Assembly (NCBI GenBank): GCA_006384855.1 | Contig: VCJN01002930.1 | Location: forward strand, 1-64,000 | Length of the DNA: 64,000 nucleotides | Direction of reading: 5' to 3' | Source of the DNA: Tetraselmis striata | Taxonomy: Eukaryota; Chlorophyta; Chlorodendrophyceae; Chlorodendrales; Chlorodendraceae | Shown: in pieces, positions 15,519-27,171 of the stretch | Position numbering within the stretch: position 1 is the first letter of the stretch | How the letters are laid out: each line of letters begins with the position of its first letter | Notes under the pieces: model-generated | Database searches by the model: none | What the model was told of the DNA's origin: nothing | Seen by the model: only the letters and a program-made list of their open reading frames with translations | Made by a program: the position numbers and the translations under genes

Positions 15519-17037
15519 CATATATACAAATACATACACACACGCGGACACAGATATATGTGTATATGTATCACCACGCAGACACCATATATATATCTTC
15601 ATCTATCTGTATATATATGTATATGTTTTTTGCTCGATATATATTGCTTGATATATGTTTATATTCACATATGCATTGTTTTACATATATATTACATATA
15701 CAATTACTTTATACGATTATGTGATTGTATTGTACAATCACATATACAATTACATTATTCACATATACATTATATTGCTCATATTTTGCTTGATATATGT
15801 ATATATATGTATATATATGTATATATGTGTATATATATATATATATATTGCTCTGACTACAGCTCTGATAGCGACTTGATGTCGCTAACTGTACAATACG
15901 ATTCATCCAACCTTTACATGCCTCGCTGTCTGTCCGCCTGGCTAATGGCTATGCCAGACCTAGGTGGCGAAGCGTGGCAAGCGTGCTGGGGCAACTTTGG
16001 CCGATGACACGGGGCGAACTGATTTAACCACCTGTATTTGTATTTGTATTTGTATTTGCATTTACTGTATTTATCATTTATTTTTTGTATTTGTGACATT
16101 TCTAGTCATATATTTTAAATATAATTTACTATATAAACCATGTAAGAATCATTTAGTTGTCTAAGGAACCTCCCTCCCAGACAATAGTTGTTAACATTGG
16201 ATTTGCTTTGCATGATACATCTCTACACAGTCCGTGACTTGTCCCTTGAGCAGCGGCGAACCACATGCCATTCTTCCTGTCCACGGCGGGTGGTTCATTT
16301 GGGGTCTCAATGACAAACAAGTGCGGTCTTTAGTAACCTTAGACCCCATGCCATCCATGATAATAACTCCAACTGTGTGTTGTGGCAGGTGAGGCAGCAA
16401 GACATTGTGCTCCTCGTGGGCGCCTCTCCGCCTGGTCAAGCGCAGCACGCCTGGGGCAGCGCCTGCCTGCCGCTGCACGACGTCATCGAGCAGGCCAAGC
16501 GGCTGCGGGTGCAGGCGGTGGTGGTCCCGCTGGAGACGGTGCGGCCGTGCCGTCTGCCGGTTGCGCCGCGAGGGGCTGCTTCCCGCTGGCCCTCATCCCC
16601 ACTGACCATCTCATCTCCTGGTGGCAGGGCGTGTGGCGAGGGCCGGCGGATGCAGCGTGCCGGCAGGTCAGCGAGCCCTGCCACTGCCGGGACTCTGCCC
16701 GCCATGAAATCTACCGGGGCAACCGCAATAGACGACAGTCATTAGGAGTCTCGTGCAAAGCTGAGATGTTCTCAACCAGAAACCCGAATTCCCATCGGAT
16801 CAGTCAGTATTTTATTCGAGTTTTAAGAATGCATGCTGGATAATTGGTTCAGGGGGCAGTGCAGTTGGGCGTGCCACAGACACCAACAGCTGGCGCTGCT
16901 GCGGGCCGCGCAGGTCGTGACTCAAGCCAGGCAGCTGATGCAAGTGCCGGCGCCATCGCTGGCTTACGCCGTGCCGTCGCTGCCGAGGTGTGCGGGCAAG
17001 CAGGAGGCACAGCAGGCACCGCCGGACCGGTGCCCCC

Positions 17038-17069
<32 letters not shown>

Positions 17070-17511
17070 TTGTTGCCGCTGCCGTCTCGGCGCCTCCTTC
17101 GGCATTGTCATTGTCCGATTTCCATGCGGCTGACGTGGGGCGCCTTTGTTACCCCCGTGCAGGCCCGCTACCTGGGAGGATCTAATGCTGGCCGAGAGGT
17201 CCTTCTCCGCCAGCCGGCCCCCGGCCCTGCAAGCAGTTTCCGGCAGCGCCGCAGCCGCCCTGGTCAGCAGCGAGAGTGCCGACGCGCCGGGGGCAATGCT
17301 GCCGTGGCATTACCGCCCCGTGCCTGCGGATGGCGAGCAATGCGAAAGCCCTCCGCGCCCCTTCTCCGTGACGGTAGAGGGGGTGGCAGGCGGGGAGCGA
17401 GGAGGCGCCCGTGTTGACGAGGACGCGCCCGAGGCGGTGCTCACCACCGAGTTGGTGGCCTCGCTGCTGGATGGGTCGCTGGCTACGGCTGTGCGCTACC
17501 ACCGGGACTAG
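10096..17511 (+). CDS. BtuF-like / DUF5522 / DPH6-like (ATP_bind_4) fusion protein, multi-exon
   Basis: Supported exons are 10096-10440, 10789-10971, 11558-11794, 12748-12846, 13013-13114, 13425-13484, 13634-13738, 14220-14273, 14543-14612, 14916-14968, 15184-15300 and 16389-16538. They give 525 phase-consistent residues. Exons 1-5 form a cobalamin-binding/BtuF-type periplasmic-binding fold (MRVISLLPSATEVL, then VGRSHECDFP, then FNRPGPRLVDALEFL). Exons 8-10 are a DUF5522 module with TYTDPSTGY and FCCGNRCRHCPYGHYN, a likely metal site. Exons 11-12 resemble the adenine-nucleotide alpha-hydrolase domain of diphthine-ammonia ligase (WTGGLECHMAMMAL, IVLLVGASPP, VIEQAKRLRVQAVVVPL), but the PP-loop SGGKDS is degenerate. 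Candidate exons at 16628-16666 and about 16850-16920, and a terminal exon 17163-17511 ending in TAG, are less certain. Intron 2 appears to use a GC donor. The role is unknown; a link to tRNA or diphthamide-type modification is inference only. Confidence 0.8.
15468..15860. repeat. compound (CA)n / (TA)n microsatellite inside an intron
   Basis: A CA-dinucleotide run (about 15468-15508) leads into ATAT/ATGT low-complexity DNA up to about 15860. It lies within intron 11 of the BtuF-like fusion gene and explains the long but meaningless Tyr/Ile/His-rich frames there. Confidence 0.9.
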
Positions 17512-18584
17512 TGCGCTCCTGCTATCACCCTTTGGGTAATGGACCCGGCTAGCGGGTTTGATGCGACTGATAGCAGCGTAGGGAGCGGCGAGTCGGCGGT
17601 TAAAATTATTATAAGCAACAGGAGAGCCGCCGCCAGACAGCCGTGGCTGACGACTTGGACAGGGATCGGGGGAGGTGCTTTGCAGAGCGCGCTATTGCAT
17701 CACCATGGATAATATTACACGTGAATAGTGGTGCGCGTGCTAGTCATCCCCGGCGGTCTTGACATGGAGTCCTCAAGGGGGCTGTGGGGGCTCGTCGTTT
17801 GTGGTGGCATGCCTGATGGCTGACGCCTTCAGGATCGACCATACCCGTACATTTCCGCCCACTCGAAGTGTCTTCCATTCTCGGTGCCAGATTGCCATTT
17901 CCACGAGGCAGGGGCGGCGGCGCAACGATATGGTATGGTATAGTGTCAACAATGTGGGCGCATTTCGTGGGTGCTGGTTTTCATCTGGGAGGACCAGGCG
18001 GCACCACCGGGAGATAGAGGTCCACAATGAACTATGAGTCACTAGTCGACACTCGTAGTCAAGTGCGAGATTCGCCATAAGCACATACATATCTACATAG
18101 TCGTCGCGACACAGCATGTCGTTGTGTGTGTGTGTGTGTGTGCAGATGACGACTTTGCAGTGAGACCCGCCAGCACCCCCGGCATTTAGCTGCAGCGCCG
18201 CATCGTTTGCCCTGGCGGGGCCCGCACGCGGTGGGTCGTCGCAGCAAGCTAGCACGTCGGCGAATCCTTACAAGGTATATTGTCGCAACAGCAATAATTC
18301 ATATTGAGTCGCGGCTGCACTTGTAACAGCGAGCTGGGAAAAATACTGGCGACAAGCATAACGCGAGCAAACTACGGAGTACCCGTACGCTCATTACGGG
18401 TACCGGTACAAGCACTACAGAGACCCGCCAGACTGCCAGGCAACCGGGACTCTCGGCGGTCGTTTACTCAGCACGCTCCCACGGCGCGCAACTGATGCAC
18501 ATGTTTATTCTGGAGAGAGTATGAAGACGGTCGTAGGCGTCTCCAGCTGCAAGACGACGTGGATGATCCTCCGCAGAGGAAGTG
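17512..18584. other. intergenic between convergent genes; one possible exon
   Basis: The 3' ends of the fusion gene and the leftward Hsp20 gene face each other here. I found no TGTAA signal close to either stop. On the minus strand about 18144-18255 reads as a plausible exon (CCDDPPRAGPARANDAALQL), followed by a (TG)n tract. No neighbouring exon was found, so it is not called as a gene. Confidence 0.4.
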
Positions 18585-19250
18585 CTACCAGTGAAGGTGC
18601 TCTATGTGGAGCGGCGTCTGGTAACGCGACGTCGTCGAAAATGTCCCCCCAAGATAATCCGGCTGGTTTGCGCCATCGGTAGCACCGCGAGGCAGCCGCA
18701 GCCGCAGGAGACCCCGCGCCATATCCGCGGACACGCGCTGCGGGTCCACATCGTGCGGTAGCTGCACGGTGGTGCTAAACGCGGGCCGCTGCCCGCCGGG
18801 GCAGGCGGGGCTCACGGTGACGTAGAGCACTCGATTGCGCAGGTGCAGAGTTACCTCCTCCGCGCGGTGGCCCGGCAGGTCCAGCTGCACCTCATAGTGG
18901 TCTGCCTTTCGAATGACGTCCATGTCAGGGTTGGAGTGCGTGTGCCCGGAGAACGAGGACGTAAAGGGGTGGAAGGACTGCTGCCGCCTGCTACCGCCGG
19001 CGTAGGACGTCGTGGAGCTACTAACCTCCGCTGCAAAGGTTTCGCGGTGCACGGTCGCCGGCACCGTCGCCTCGTCGCAGCCAAAAACACCCATCGTTTC
19101 GTCAGAAATATTGCTCTCGCACATCTGCGCTGAAGCCTCTCGGTTGCAGGATCGCTTGTGCCGATGTGGCGGGAACATATCGCCGGAGGGGCCCGACCAG
19201 GTGTCGCCGCCCGCCATCGGTGAGCCACATGCGCACCTGGGCTGCTCCAT
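18585..19250 (-). CDS. small heat-shock protein (Hsp20 / alpha-crystallin domain), single exon
   Basis: The 221-residue protein has an alpha-crystallin domain at about 109-188 (DVIRKADHYEVQLDLPGH, then the LRNRVLYVTVS strand, then ADMARGLLRLRLP near the end of the fold). It should act as an ATP-independent holdase forming oligomers. The N-terminal arm of about 108 residues is long for the family and rich in Cys and His (Cys6, 8, 35, 44, 58). No organelle signal is evident, so a cytosolic location is the simplest inference. The first Met after an upstream break was taken as start; later Met12 or Met25 are possible. The gene lacks introns, like many heat-shock genes. No clear heat-shock element was seen upstream. 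A C-terminal IXI motif is not obvious. Confidence 0.88.
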   Translation of the reverse strand: MEQPRCACGSPMAGGDTWSGPSGDMFPPHRHKRSCNREASAQMCESNISDETMGVFGCDEATVPATVHRETFAAEVSSSTTSYAGGSRRQQSFHPFTSSFSGHTHSNPDMDVIRKADHYEVQLDLPGHRAEEVTLHLRNRVLYVTVSPACPGGQRPAFSTTVQLPHDVDPQRVSADMARGLLRLRLPRGATDGANQPDYLGGTFSTTSRYQTPLHIEHLHW

Positions 19251-20280
19251 GCCTATGCCACTCGTTCGGGATATGGGGAACCTTGTGTTGACGTACGGTC
19301 GCTGCGTGAGGAGAATTGGCGCTAGCTTACCACGGCTAGTTTCAAGCTTTGGTGGTGTCGCGACGTTTGCGATAGCTGGGATTGTCTTTGAGTGCTGGTG
19401 GGTTCTCCTTTACATGTTCAAGAGTAGTCGCTACGTGTAGACCAGTAGTCGCCAGCCAGCACACGGATCCTGCCGCGGCGGGTCGCGATCAGATGAAGCT
19501 TCTCCGCAACGACGCTGGCTGCTGGCGGGCGGTACCAGTATCTTCGCGCCTCCGCCGCCCACCTCTCCCGATGACGGTCGGTAGTCGTTCGGATCATATC
19601 CAATATAATCAAGACGATATGCAGACGTTTTATAGCCGGCATCCATAAGGATAGATGATGGGGCGATTTGCATTACTGATAGTATTCGCGCGCGGCGGGT
19701 ACTGGTACCTGTACCGTAGTTAGCATCCACAGGTAACAGATATTAATTACAGATTCTCCCCGTCGTTGTCCGAGTGACCGCCGTAGCTTGCTATCGAGCC
19801 AGATAATCATCCTACACGGCGGTATAATATTTACGCTAGTGCCTGGTACTCGTACCAGAGTGGATACTGATACCGTCATTTATATTACTACATCGCTGTC
19901 CAGCAGGTGTCCAGAAGGGGCTAGAACATCACGACCCGCCCCTTATTGATTGAGTGAACTTTTTGGTTACAGGGAGAGCGTCCGGAGAATGCACGCAAAG
20001 GTTATTGATTATTATCACGATTATCACGACCCGCCCCTTATTGATTGAGTGCGTGATGATGATACCCAAAGGTGCTATTTAATCCCTTCGTGCGCCTGAT
20101 ATGGCGCGGTATGGTACCGCTAAGGTACGGTACGATATCGCGGTCGTGAACTTTCTGTTCCATTGTGGGGTAAATTTCTTACCCCATTTTTTGAAACACT
20201 TGGGTAGTTTGCACCCCTATCTCGGCCATATATATGAGAGGTCTAAGCCGGGAGGTTAATACTGTACCTCGAATTAGGTA
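19251..20280. other. intergenic; short direct repeat
   Basis: This holds the presumed promoter of the leftward Hsp20 gene. A 29-bp direct repeat beginning atcacgacccgcccc lies at 19928-19956 and 20023-20051, about 95 bp apart. No gene was recognised. Confidence 0.5.
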
Positions 20281-21633
20281 AGGCAGGTCCGATATGACGT
20301 TATGTTTTAGTACTCTACTTTCCGGAAAAACAGAGAGAGGGGGGGGGGGGGGGGGGGGGGGGGATCACTTTGTAAGTAGCCTCAACTTTATGTTCACGTA
20401 CTTAAGCAGTGCTTGGCGGCTGGGAGCGGTGCATGAGCGGCTGGGGGCTCAGCCCCGCACCGCCGCCGTGAACAAGGATTATTATACTGTGTTGGTTATG
20501 TTGATAGCGTCTAGAGAACGCACGGAAAGTCTTTGATACCCAGGCCAGGCATACAACAGCTTAGCATCATCATAGCGCTACATGGAGGGGTGGATAGGCC
20601 ACGGTATGGTTGGTTTATATATCATGATGCTGACTGTAATATGGTGATGGTTCCAAAAAGCGTCCCACCCCCTCTCCATTTTATGCTTGCATATGGCAGG
20701 GAACACCCTACTGCACACAGCCATGCATTGAAACCATAAGAAAAAGTCATGCCAGTGGTACTTATGATGATGCAACTTTGGGCATGTTCTACTAAGTACT
20801 GTGAGATCAACAAAAATAAAGTAGAGGGGGGGGGGGGGGGGGAGCAGGGGGGGGGGGGGGTTCTAGAACATAAATTAAATCGGACCCCCATTGTTTCCAC
20901 CTACCCAACCCCTGTACTTTAGTTATGGTGATCTCACAGTGCTTAATAGAACACGCCCCAAGTTGCATCATAACTACCAGCACTAGCATGACTTTTTCTT
21001 ATGGTTTCAATGAACCGCTACATGTCGAAGGGTGTTCCCTGCCATATGCAAGCATAAAATGGAAAGGGGGTGGGGCACTTTTTGGAACCATCACCATATC
21101 ACAGTCAGCATCATGGCAACCCAACCATACGGTGAATGGCCCTACTCATCCCTCCATGCAGTGCTATGATGTTGTTAAGCTGCTGGTATATATGCCGCTG
21201 TTATGTGTTGCTGCTCTCACCGCGCGGCTCTCCCCTGCTGCTCCATGCCGCCTGCCTATCAAGTTCTCGCATATTCGCAGCACATACAGTTGGCCTTGGC
21301 GCCCCTCACAAGCACCTACATCATAGCCGGCACGCATACAAGTTTTGCACAAAGGCAAAACAGTGGGGTAGACAGTAACACCTCATCCATGCGGCCTTCG
21401 TCTGCATCATCACATGGACATCAGCACAACGCGTCATCAGTGGGAGCAGTGGGGCAAGCGTGAAGGGGGCATGGGGCAGCACATATATAGTAGTGGCACC
21501 ACTCCCAGCCGCCGAGTATTGTTGAAGTACGTGAACATAAAGTTGAGGCCACTTACACAGTGACCCCCCCCCCCCCCCCCTCTGTTCTCCGGTGAGTAGA
21601 GTAGTAACCCATAACATTAAATCGGACCGGCCT
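20281..21633. mobile_element. foldback (long inverted-repeat) element, about 1.35 kb
   Basis: The two halves are imperfect reverse complements along nearly their whole length. The ends aggcaggtccgat and atcggaccggcct pair. The internal block around 20395 (caactttatgttcacgtac) pairs with about 21525. The block around 20777-20810 pairs with about 20927-20960. The unpaired centre, about 20826-20911, holds G tracts and a partial third copy of the terminal motif. No transposase is encoded, so the element is a non-autonomous foldback or MITE. A target-site duplication could not be fixed. Confidence 0.8.
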
Positions 21634-23904
21634 AAGTTTCAATTATTGTATCGAGTCTGGTTTTGAGGACGAGTACAGCTGCGCGCATGGGCACGCGAGC
21701 GCGCCGCGTATGTACAGCCATGCGAAGTACTGGTACGTTGTACGCGACGCGATGGGAACTCTGCACATGCAGTACTTGCGATGCACGTTACGAGGGTGGA
21801 CACGCAACCCCGCGCGATGAGAGCGGTGTAAGGTCGCTGCCATCACCAGCGGGGGTCGTCTCGCCGCCTCGCGTGAAGGGCGGCAAGTGAAACGCACGAT
21901 GCTTATTTTTATTAGGGGCGCGGGAACCTGGGACCTAGTGTGGTCGTGTCGTACCGGCCCTTAGGTGTGTCTAGGTCGGTTGTCGGCGACGTTACAGAAG
22001 ACCCGCCGACTCTGTTAGCTGTCGCCGCGGGTCTTGCTTCGCGGAGTGCGGTGAGGCGGCCGCCGCTGGTGGACCGGCGGCGGCGCTGCCGACCACATTA
22101 CAAGTCGCGGGCTTGTGATGACGCCACGAAACGCACAAGTCACGTTAGGTGGCGGAGCTGTCCCCCGGCGGGCAGCTCGTGTTGTCTGAGATTAGATGTC
22201 GTGACGTCGGGAACAGGTTGGCCAACGTAGAGGCATGTCCTTGTAGCCTATGCCGGCCCGTGACGATGCCAATGAGACGAGCGAGGCGGCCGCCGCTGCT
22301 GCACCAGCGACGGTCGCCGAGGTTCCAAACCCGTCAGTGGTCGGACAGGGGTAGTTAGGACCACCACGGAAGGTGAAGCACGTTTGGTGGTAGAGCTGCC
22401 CCCCAGCCGGCGGGCAGCTGCATGTTGTCGTGGTCATGCTTGTGACGATGACGTTGCAGTAGGAGACGTCGGGGACTCGCCGGGACGAGCCGTGCGAACG
22501 CCTCCCTTTGCGACCACATCAATCGTTGCTGCACCACGATTAGGGCGAGGGCAGCGAGTCCTCTCAAAACACCGGCGCATGAGCGGCGCCACCCCCGTAA
22601 CGGACAAATTACGCGAGTAGGTACGGAAAACCACAGCGTGCATCGACCGTTGAGCGGTGCCAGCACGACGCCCTGCGGACACGCGGACCGGGTTGAAGTG
22701 TCTTGCGAGGCAGCAAGTGGCCGCCCCGACGACACGGACGTCCTCCTCCGTCCGCGCCGATTTGTTGTGGTAGGCGTAGTTGTTGTCGTTGACAACCGTG
22801 ACGAGCAGCGGCCATGGTGCCGAGCGCGTCCACCTCACCTGGTGGTTGAGGTGGTTGATGTTAGCCCCCCCCCCTCTCCAAAACAGGGACCCCCTAGCTC
22901 CAATTCCTGGTCGTGCGCATCGCTACCTGAAAACGTCCCATATGCAAGCCATGGCAAAAAACGGGAAACGACTTCGGGCGCACAAGTAGGGAAAACCACA
23001 TTACCGAGAGGGCGTCTCTCGCGGCCTGATGTTGAAACGCATGTGCGCGGCACGGCGACTCACTACCGCGTAGGTGAACCTCGGTGCGGATTTGTTCAGC
23101 CTCTGTGACCCTCGCGCACACAAGTACGTGCAGCCGCCGCCGAAGGCAGCGATATGGAAGATGACAGACGAGCTGTTGCTGGCTGTCCAAAGTAGCTCCC
23201 TTGCCGGGAGCACAGGGCTCGTGGGCGGCGGGGCAGCCCGTACTGAAACCCGATGGTACCTACCGGTAACCTAACCGGTTGAAACCATCAACATACCGTA
23301 CATGTCGCACTAGGGCAGCTAAATAGTTGGGAAACCCATAAACATGTTTGAATCATATTCATACCTGAGCTTAATTTCAGAGCAATGTACTCATTTATAT
23401 GCTGTGGTGAATTCGCATGCGCGGGTAGGAGATCGAAGCACGGTGAATTGACCGGATTTTTGCCGCGCACCGCGTCGTCGGGGGCCACTCATCGCGTTGC
23501 GGACCGTGACCACCGCCACCTTTCCCGTCGCCACGCTAGACGTATGGAAGCTCATCTAACTAAAGTGCCACTCTAGCATCCGAGGGGGCAACGGAGTAAG
23601 AGGCGGATTCCGTCCGAGAACGTCCGAGTGCCGAGCGACACGTATGCATGCGCGATCAGACCCGTTCATGGCGCATGCGTGCGCCGCAAAAGGTGGCCTA
23701 CAAGTGCCCAACACTATGGCTCGCCCAGTAATTGGTAGCACGTGATCCTTTGCACTATTTCATGTGTTATGTTCTCCTCGGCTCCCTTCTCGCTAAGACT
23801 CGCCACTTGGCGTCGGGCGCCAGCACCACATATGCACCCGTGGGCTAGTTTATCGTACCCCACTCGCGCGGCGGTACGGGTGCTGCCCCCCCCCCCCCCC
23901 CCCC
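21634..23904. other. unassigned GC-rich region with diverged tandem duplications
   Basis: Segments at 22051-22222 and 22281-22482 are related (gaggcggccgccgctg start, then ggcgggcagct) with a period of about 230-240 bp. Looser echoes extend toward 23050. Frames on both strands are open but mutually overlapping and have no recognisable domain, so I treat the region as repeat-derived. Confidence 0.4.
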
Positions 23905-24035
23905 GGGGTTTATCATGTTGGCGCGTTAGCCCTTCGTGATTCGAATGAGGCAATGATAAGGGCTATGCCAGCAGACCTATGACTGCAGTTGGCGCAAGAG
24001 GTCAAATTAGTGCCGGGGCGGTCCCCCCCCCCCCC
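23905..24035 (+). repeat. partial copy of the tRNA-derived SINE body
   Basis: The reverse complement of this stretch aligns with 3545-3680, sharing gcgccaactgcagtc and attgcctcattcgaa. It lacks the tRNA-like head and the tail. C tracts flank both sides. Confidence 0.7.
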
Positions 24036-24078
24036 CCCCCCGGCCCTCCCGGCGCCATATCACCGCGTTAATGGTCTG

Positions 24079-24086
24079 CATGTAAC
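24079..24086 (+). repeat. hAT target-site duplication, left copy
   Basis: The 8-bp catgtaac is identical to 25087-25094. Confidence 0.9.
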
Positions 24087-25086
24087 CAGAGGTGGGCAAT
24101 TCCAAGAAATCCCACTCATGGGTGGTTGGAATTCCAAAGGAATTCCTGGAAGATAAGAATTCCTAGGAATTATTGGAACCAGATTTCCAATTCGCATGAC
24201 AGTGAAGGACAGGGATGACGCGGCGCATCGACTGCCATTCGCGCGCGCGACTGCTCCGAGTGCTTGCGGCACGCCGGCGTGCGGCTTCCGCATGGGCGCC
24301 CCGCGCGTACTCGGATAGATGTGCTGAAGCTACTTATGTTGCTGCTACTACTCGTACGACAAAAAGAAATCTGCCGGGCGCGGCCAACCGATTGCGCTGC
24401 CACTCCCCTCCCCCGCCACCCCCGCAGGCCGCACTGCCCGTGCGCCTGTCCTTTCCAACCCTTGGAGTTCCGGGCGACAAGACGCAGATTTGGCCCGGTA
24501 AGGCCCCTATCTACCTAGCGTTTGCCTAGGCCAATCAATGCCGGCGACTCCTCACATGGCTCAGCAGCTCGTCATACATGCAAGGATGGCGCAGCAATCC
24601 GCAGTGTTCCAAAGCATGTGCCATCATCATCCCGTCGTGCGTGAGCATGCCGTCATGGGTATAGTGCGCGGCGCCCCGCACTACCGATGCGGCAGGTTCC
24701 ACCAACGTTGCACCTTATTGTCAGTTCCGCAAGTGGCCATGAGCCGAGGCCCCCGGTGAACACCACGCCTCCGTAGGTGCCGGGTTGTGTAGTTATTGCT
24801 CATCGACTCGCCGTGCATGTCGCTACGATATACTACTAATATAACTCGACCCTTCGTAATTTAATTGAATTAAAGTTAAAAAATACTATTGTCTAAGCTT
24901 TATTGGCGCCGTGCAGCGCCATGCATCCATGTGGTGCGCAACAGATAACGGCGCCGCAGCGGGGGTTAATTTACAATCAAGGGGCGTCCTCAGCGGTGGA
25001 AATCCTGGGCCCGAGTGGGATTCCCAGGAATTTCAGAGGAATTCCAATATCTGGACCTCCTTTGGAATTCCAGGTGCCCACCTCTG
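24087..25086. mobile_element. non-autonomous hAT-type element, 1000 bp, with 8-bp target-site duplication
   Basis: The ends are inverted repeats of cagaggtgggca, a terminus typical of hAT transposons. The element is flanked exactly by the 8-bp duplication catgtaac at 24079-24086 and 25087-25094, the hAT target length. Subterminal regions are rich in ggaattcc-like palindromes on both sides. Internal frames show no hAT transposase dimerisation domain or BED finger that I can recognise, so it is probably mobilised in trans. The perfect duplication suggests a fairly recent insertion. Confidence 0.9.
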
Positions 25087-25094
25087 CATGTAAC
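25087..25094 (+). repeat. hAT target-site duplication, right copy
   Basis: The 8-bp catgtaac immediately follows the right terminus. Confidence 0.9.
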
Positions 25095-27171
25095 GTTCCC
25101 TCGTTGGAACCCGTGAGCAAACACTGCGCGGTGGGTGGACGCGGGGCGGGCAATGCATAGTAGTCGGTACTCCGGAGGTGAAGGTGTACCAAAACTATTG
25201 CTTACTTAATTACGTAATTACGCATCCAGGACCCACCCCCACACACGCGGTCAATTGCCCCTGTTCCGGATTGGTCAGAATCCGACCGGGGCTTTGCGGC
25301 ATGGAAGCCCTGCTCCACGGCGGGCAATCATGGCCGGTTTGGGTGCGCTGATAGGCCAAAACGTTGGACTTTGGTACCTAAACTTTTTGTCTGGTGTATC
25401 CCCCCCAAAAATCCTATAATAGTGTAGATATCCGTAGCACATCGCGCTACCGGTACCAGTACTGACACACGAGTACTACTGCTTCCAGGAGCTTCTTATG
25501 CAGTGGGATTTTCACTGCTTTAGGATATTCGTAGTTGACGATTTTTCACTGCTTTTTACTGCTTAGTCGTACTGCTTTTAGCGGTGGATTTGTACTGGCC
25601 TTACTCCACTTCATTACTGACACACACCGGTAATTCTATCGGTATCGCCTTCTGCTGCTACCTCATGTAATTAATTAATTCTATCCGTAAGAGGACGATG
25701 GTTCGCATGTTCCCGCAACTTCTACATGGGCCATGGTGGGAGGAGTACACAGGCTAGCAGCAGAAGGCGACATCAGGAAATCACCAAAAAAGGACAATCA
25801 GAAAGGTCCTCATGTCAGGAGGATCGTATGGGAAATTAGAGTAAGACCACAGGTACGGGCACTTTGCCCTTAAAACTCGACACCATGGATTTTGAAATTT
25901 GAAAATGCCAGAAACCTTTCTGAAACCCTACGGACGGAACAGGTTTTCGCGTAGTACCCTGAAATGCGCATGTAATAGCGACAGCCCCCCCCCCCCCCCC
26001 CCCCCCGCCCGGACAATCATTCAGGTTGTTTCGGCAAAGTGGCAGATCCGAAATCCCAGCAGGGGTAGAATTATTTTCTAGTCCAGAGCAGTACATTTAC
26101 TTTGTTCACATGAGCTATATAGGTGCAATGCGAATGGCAATAATGTTCTTCGGAATTTCACCCGGTACCTGATATCCGGCACCTTAAATATTGCTCGAGT
26201 TTTAAATCTATTTGTAGTGGTAGTAGGTACGCACCGAACTGTCTAACCCCCCCCCCCCCCCCCCCCCCCCGCGAATGAATATCAATATGTTATGTGGTAG
26301 AGACCGGAATCTCCCCCCTCTCTCACGCTTGCCGTATGCCTAGGTGCACGCCAAGTAGTCAGCAGCCCGAATGTGTAGACCGTGCTCCGTGCTGATCCGG
26401 CACGCACGGCCCTCGGCCTTTTCGGCATGACCGGTACGAACTTGCTCATCACGACATCACCTTGCCGTGAGCATGGCGGTGTCTTCAAACTCTTCACCCG
26501 CATGCCGGGACATAGCTGTGTTTGTGTTAGACAAAGCGTCACTGGGTCACTCACGGCCCGGTGCCGTTTCCGACCGCCGTTTGCGGGCACTGCGGGCCTC
26601 GTGCGGGGTGCCAGTCGGGCGTGGCCGCATATGTTGGGCCGTGCCGAACTAGCACACGGTGGCGCGGGTCGGAGCTAGCGCCGCTCTGCACGGAGGGATG
26701 GGGGGGGGGGGGGGGGGGGGGGTGTCGCACCCACGCAGCCAATCCGGAGGGGGTGTCCCTCCCTGTATATCGCGCCGATCGGTATGGGTACGCTGTCGGG
26801 TACCTTGGCGGCGTGATGATGTGGGACGCAAACATGGTGTAGGTTAGCATATGCTCGCTGCCGCCGTGCCGCGGCAACATGTCGGGACATCCAGAGAGTG
26901 CCCATTGTAGGCTTCATAGCACATGTTAGGCCTCGGCTTATATCCCCCGTATAGAAACGCCGGACGCTGGATGGCAGGCATGATGATAAACATACAATCT
27001 CGTAGGTGGCGGGACGGTACGAGGATTGCATGGCCCAGTAGCCGGCAGTAGATGTGGCCGGTTGCTGGGTCATACGGATCCCTGTGCATAGAATAACCCA
27101 TAACCATGCTGAAGGATCTCATTTATTAAAATAACAAGTATACCCGTTGCACGGCGGGTGTGGGATCCAGA
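25095..27171. other. intergenic, repeats only
   Basis: No gene was recognised. The stretch holds C or G tracts near 25985, 26248 and 26701. A small inverted pair of the dispersed motif cgccttctgctgctac lies at about 25643-25665 and 25755-25775. Frames across the tracts are unconvincing. Confidence 0.45.

Noticed and set aside
15440-16007. Tyr/Ile/His-rich ORFs
   Set aside because: They are translations of (CA)n and (TA)n repeats inside an intron of the fusion gene.
22355-22838. Overlapping minus-strand ORFs of about 130-146 codons
   Set aside because: Three frames are open at once on the same DNA and the segment is part of a diverged tandem duplication. No domain supports any one of them.
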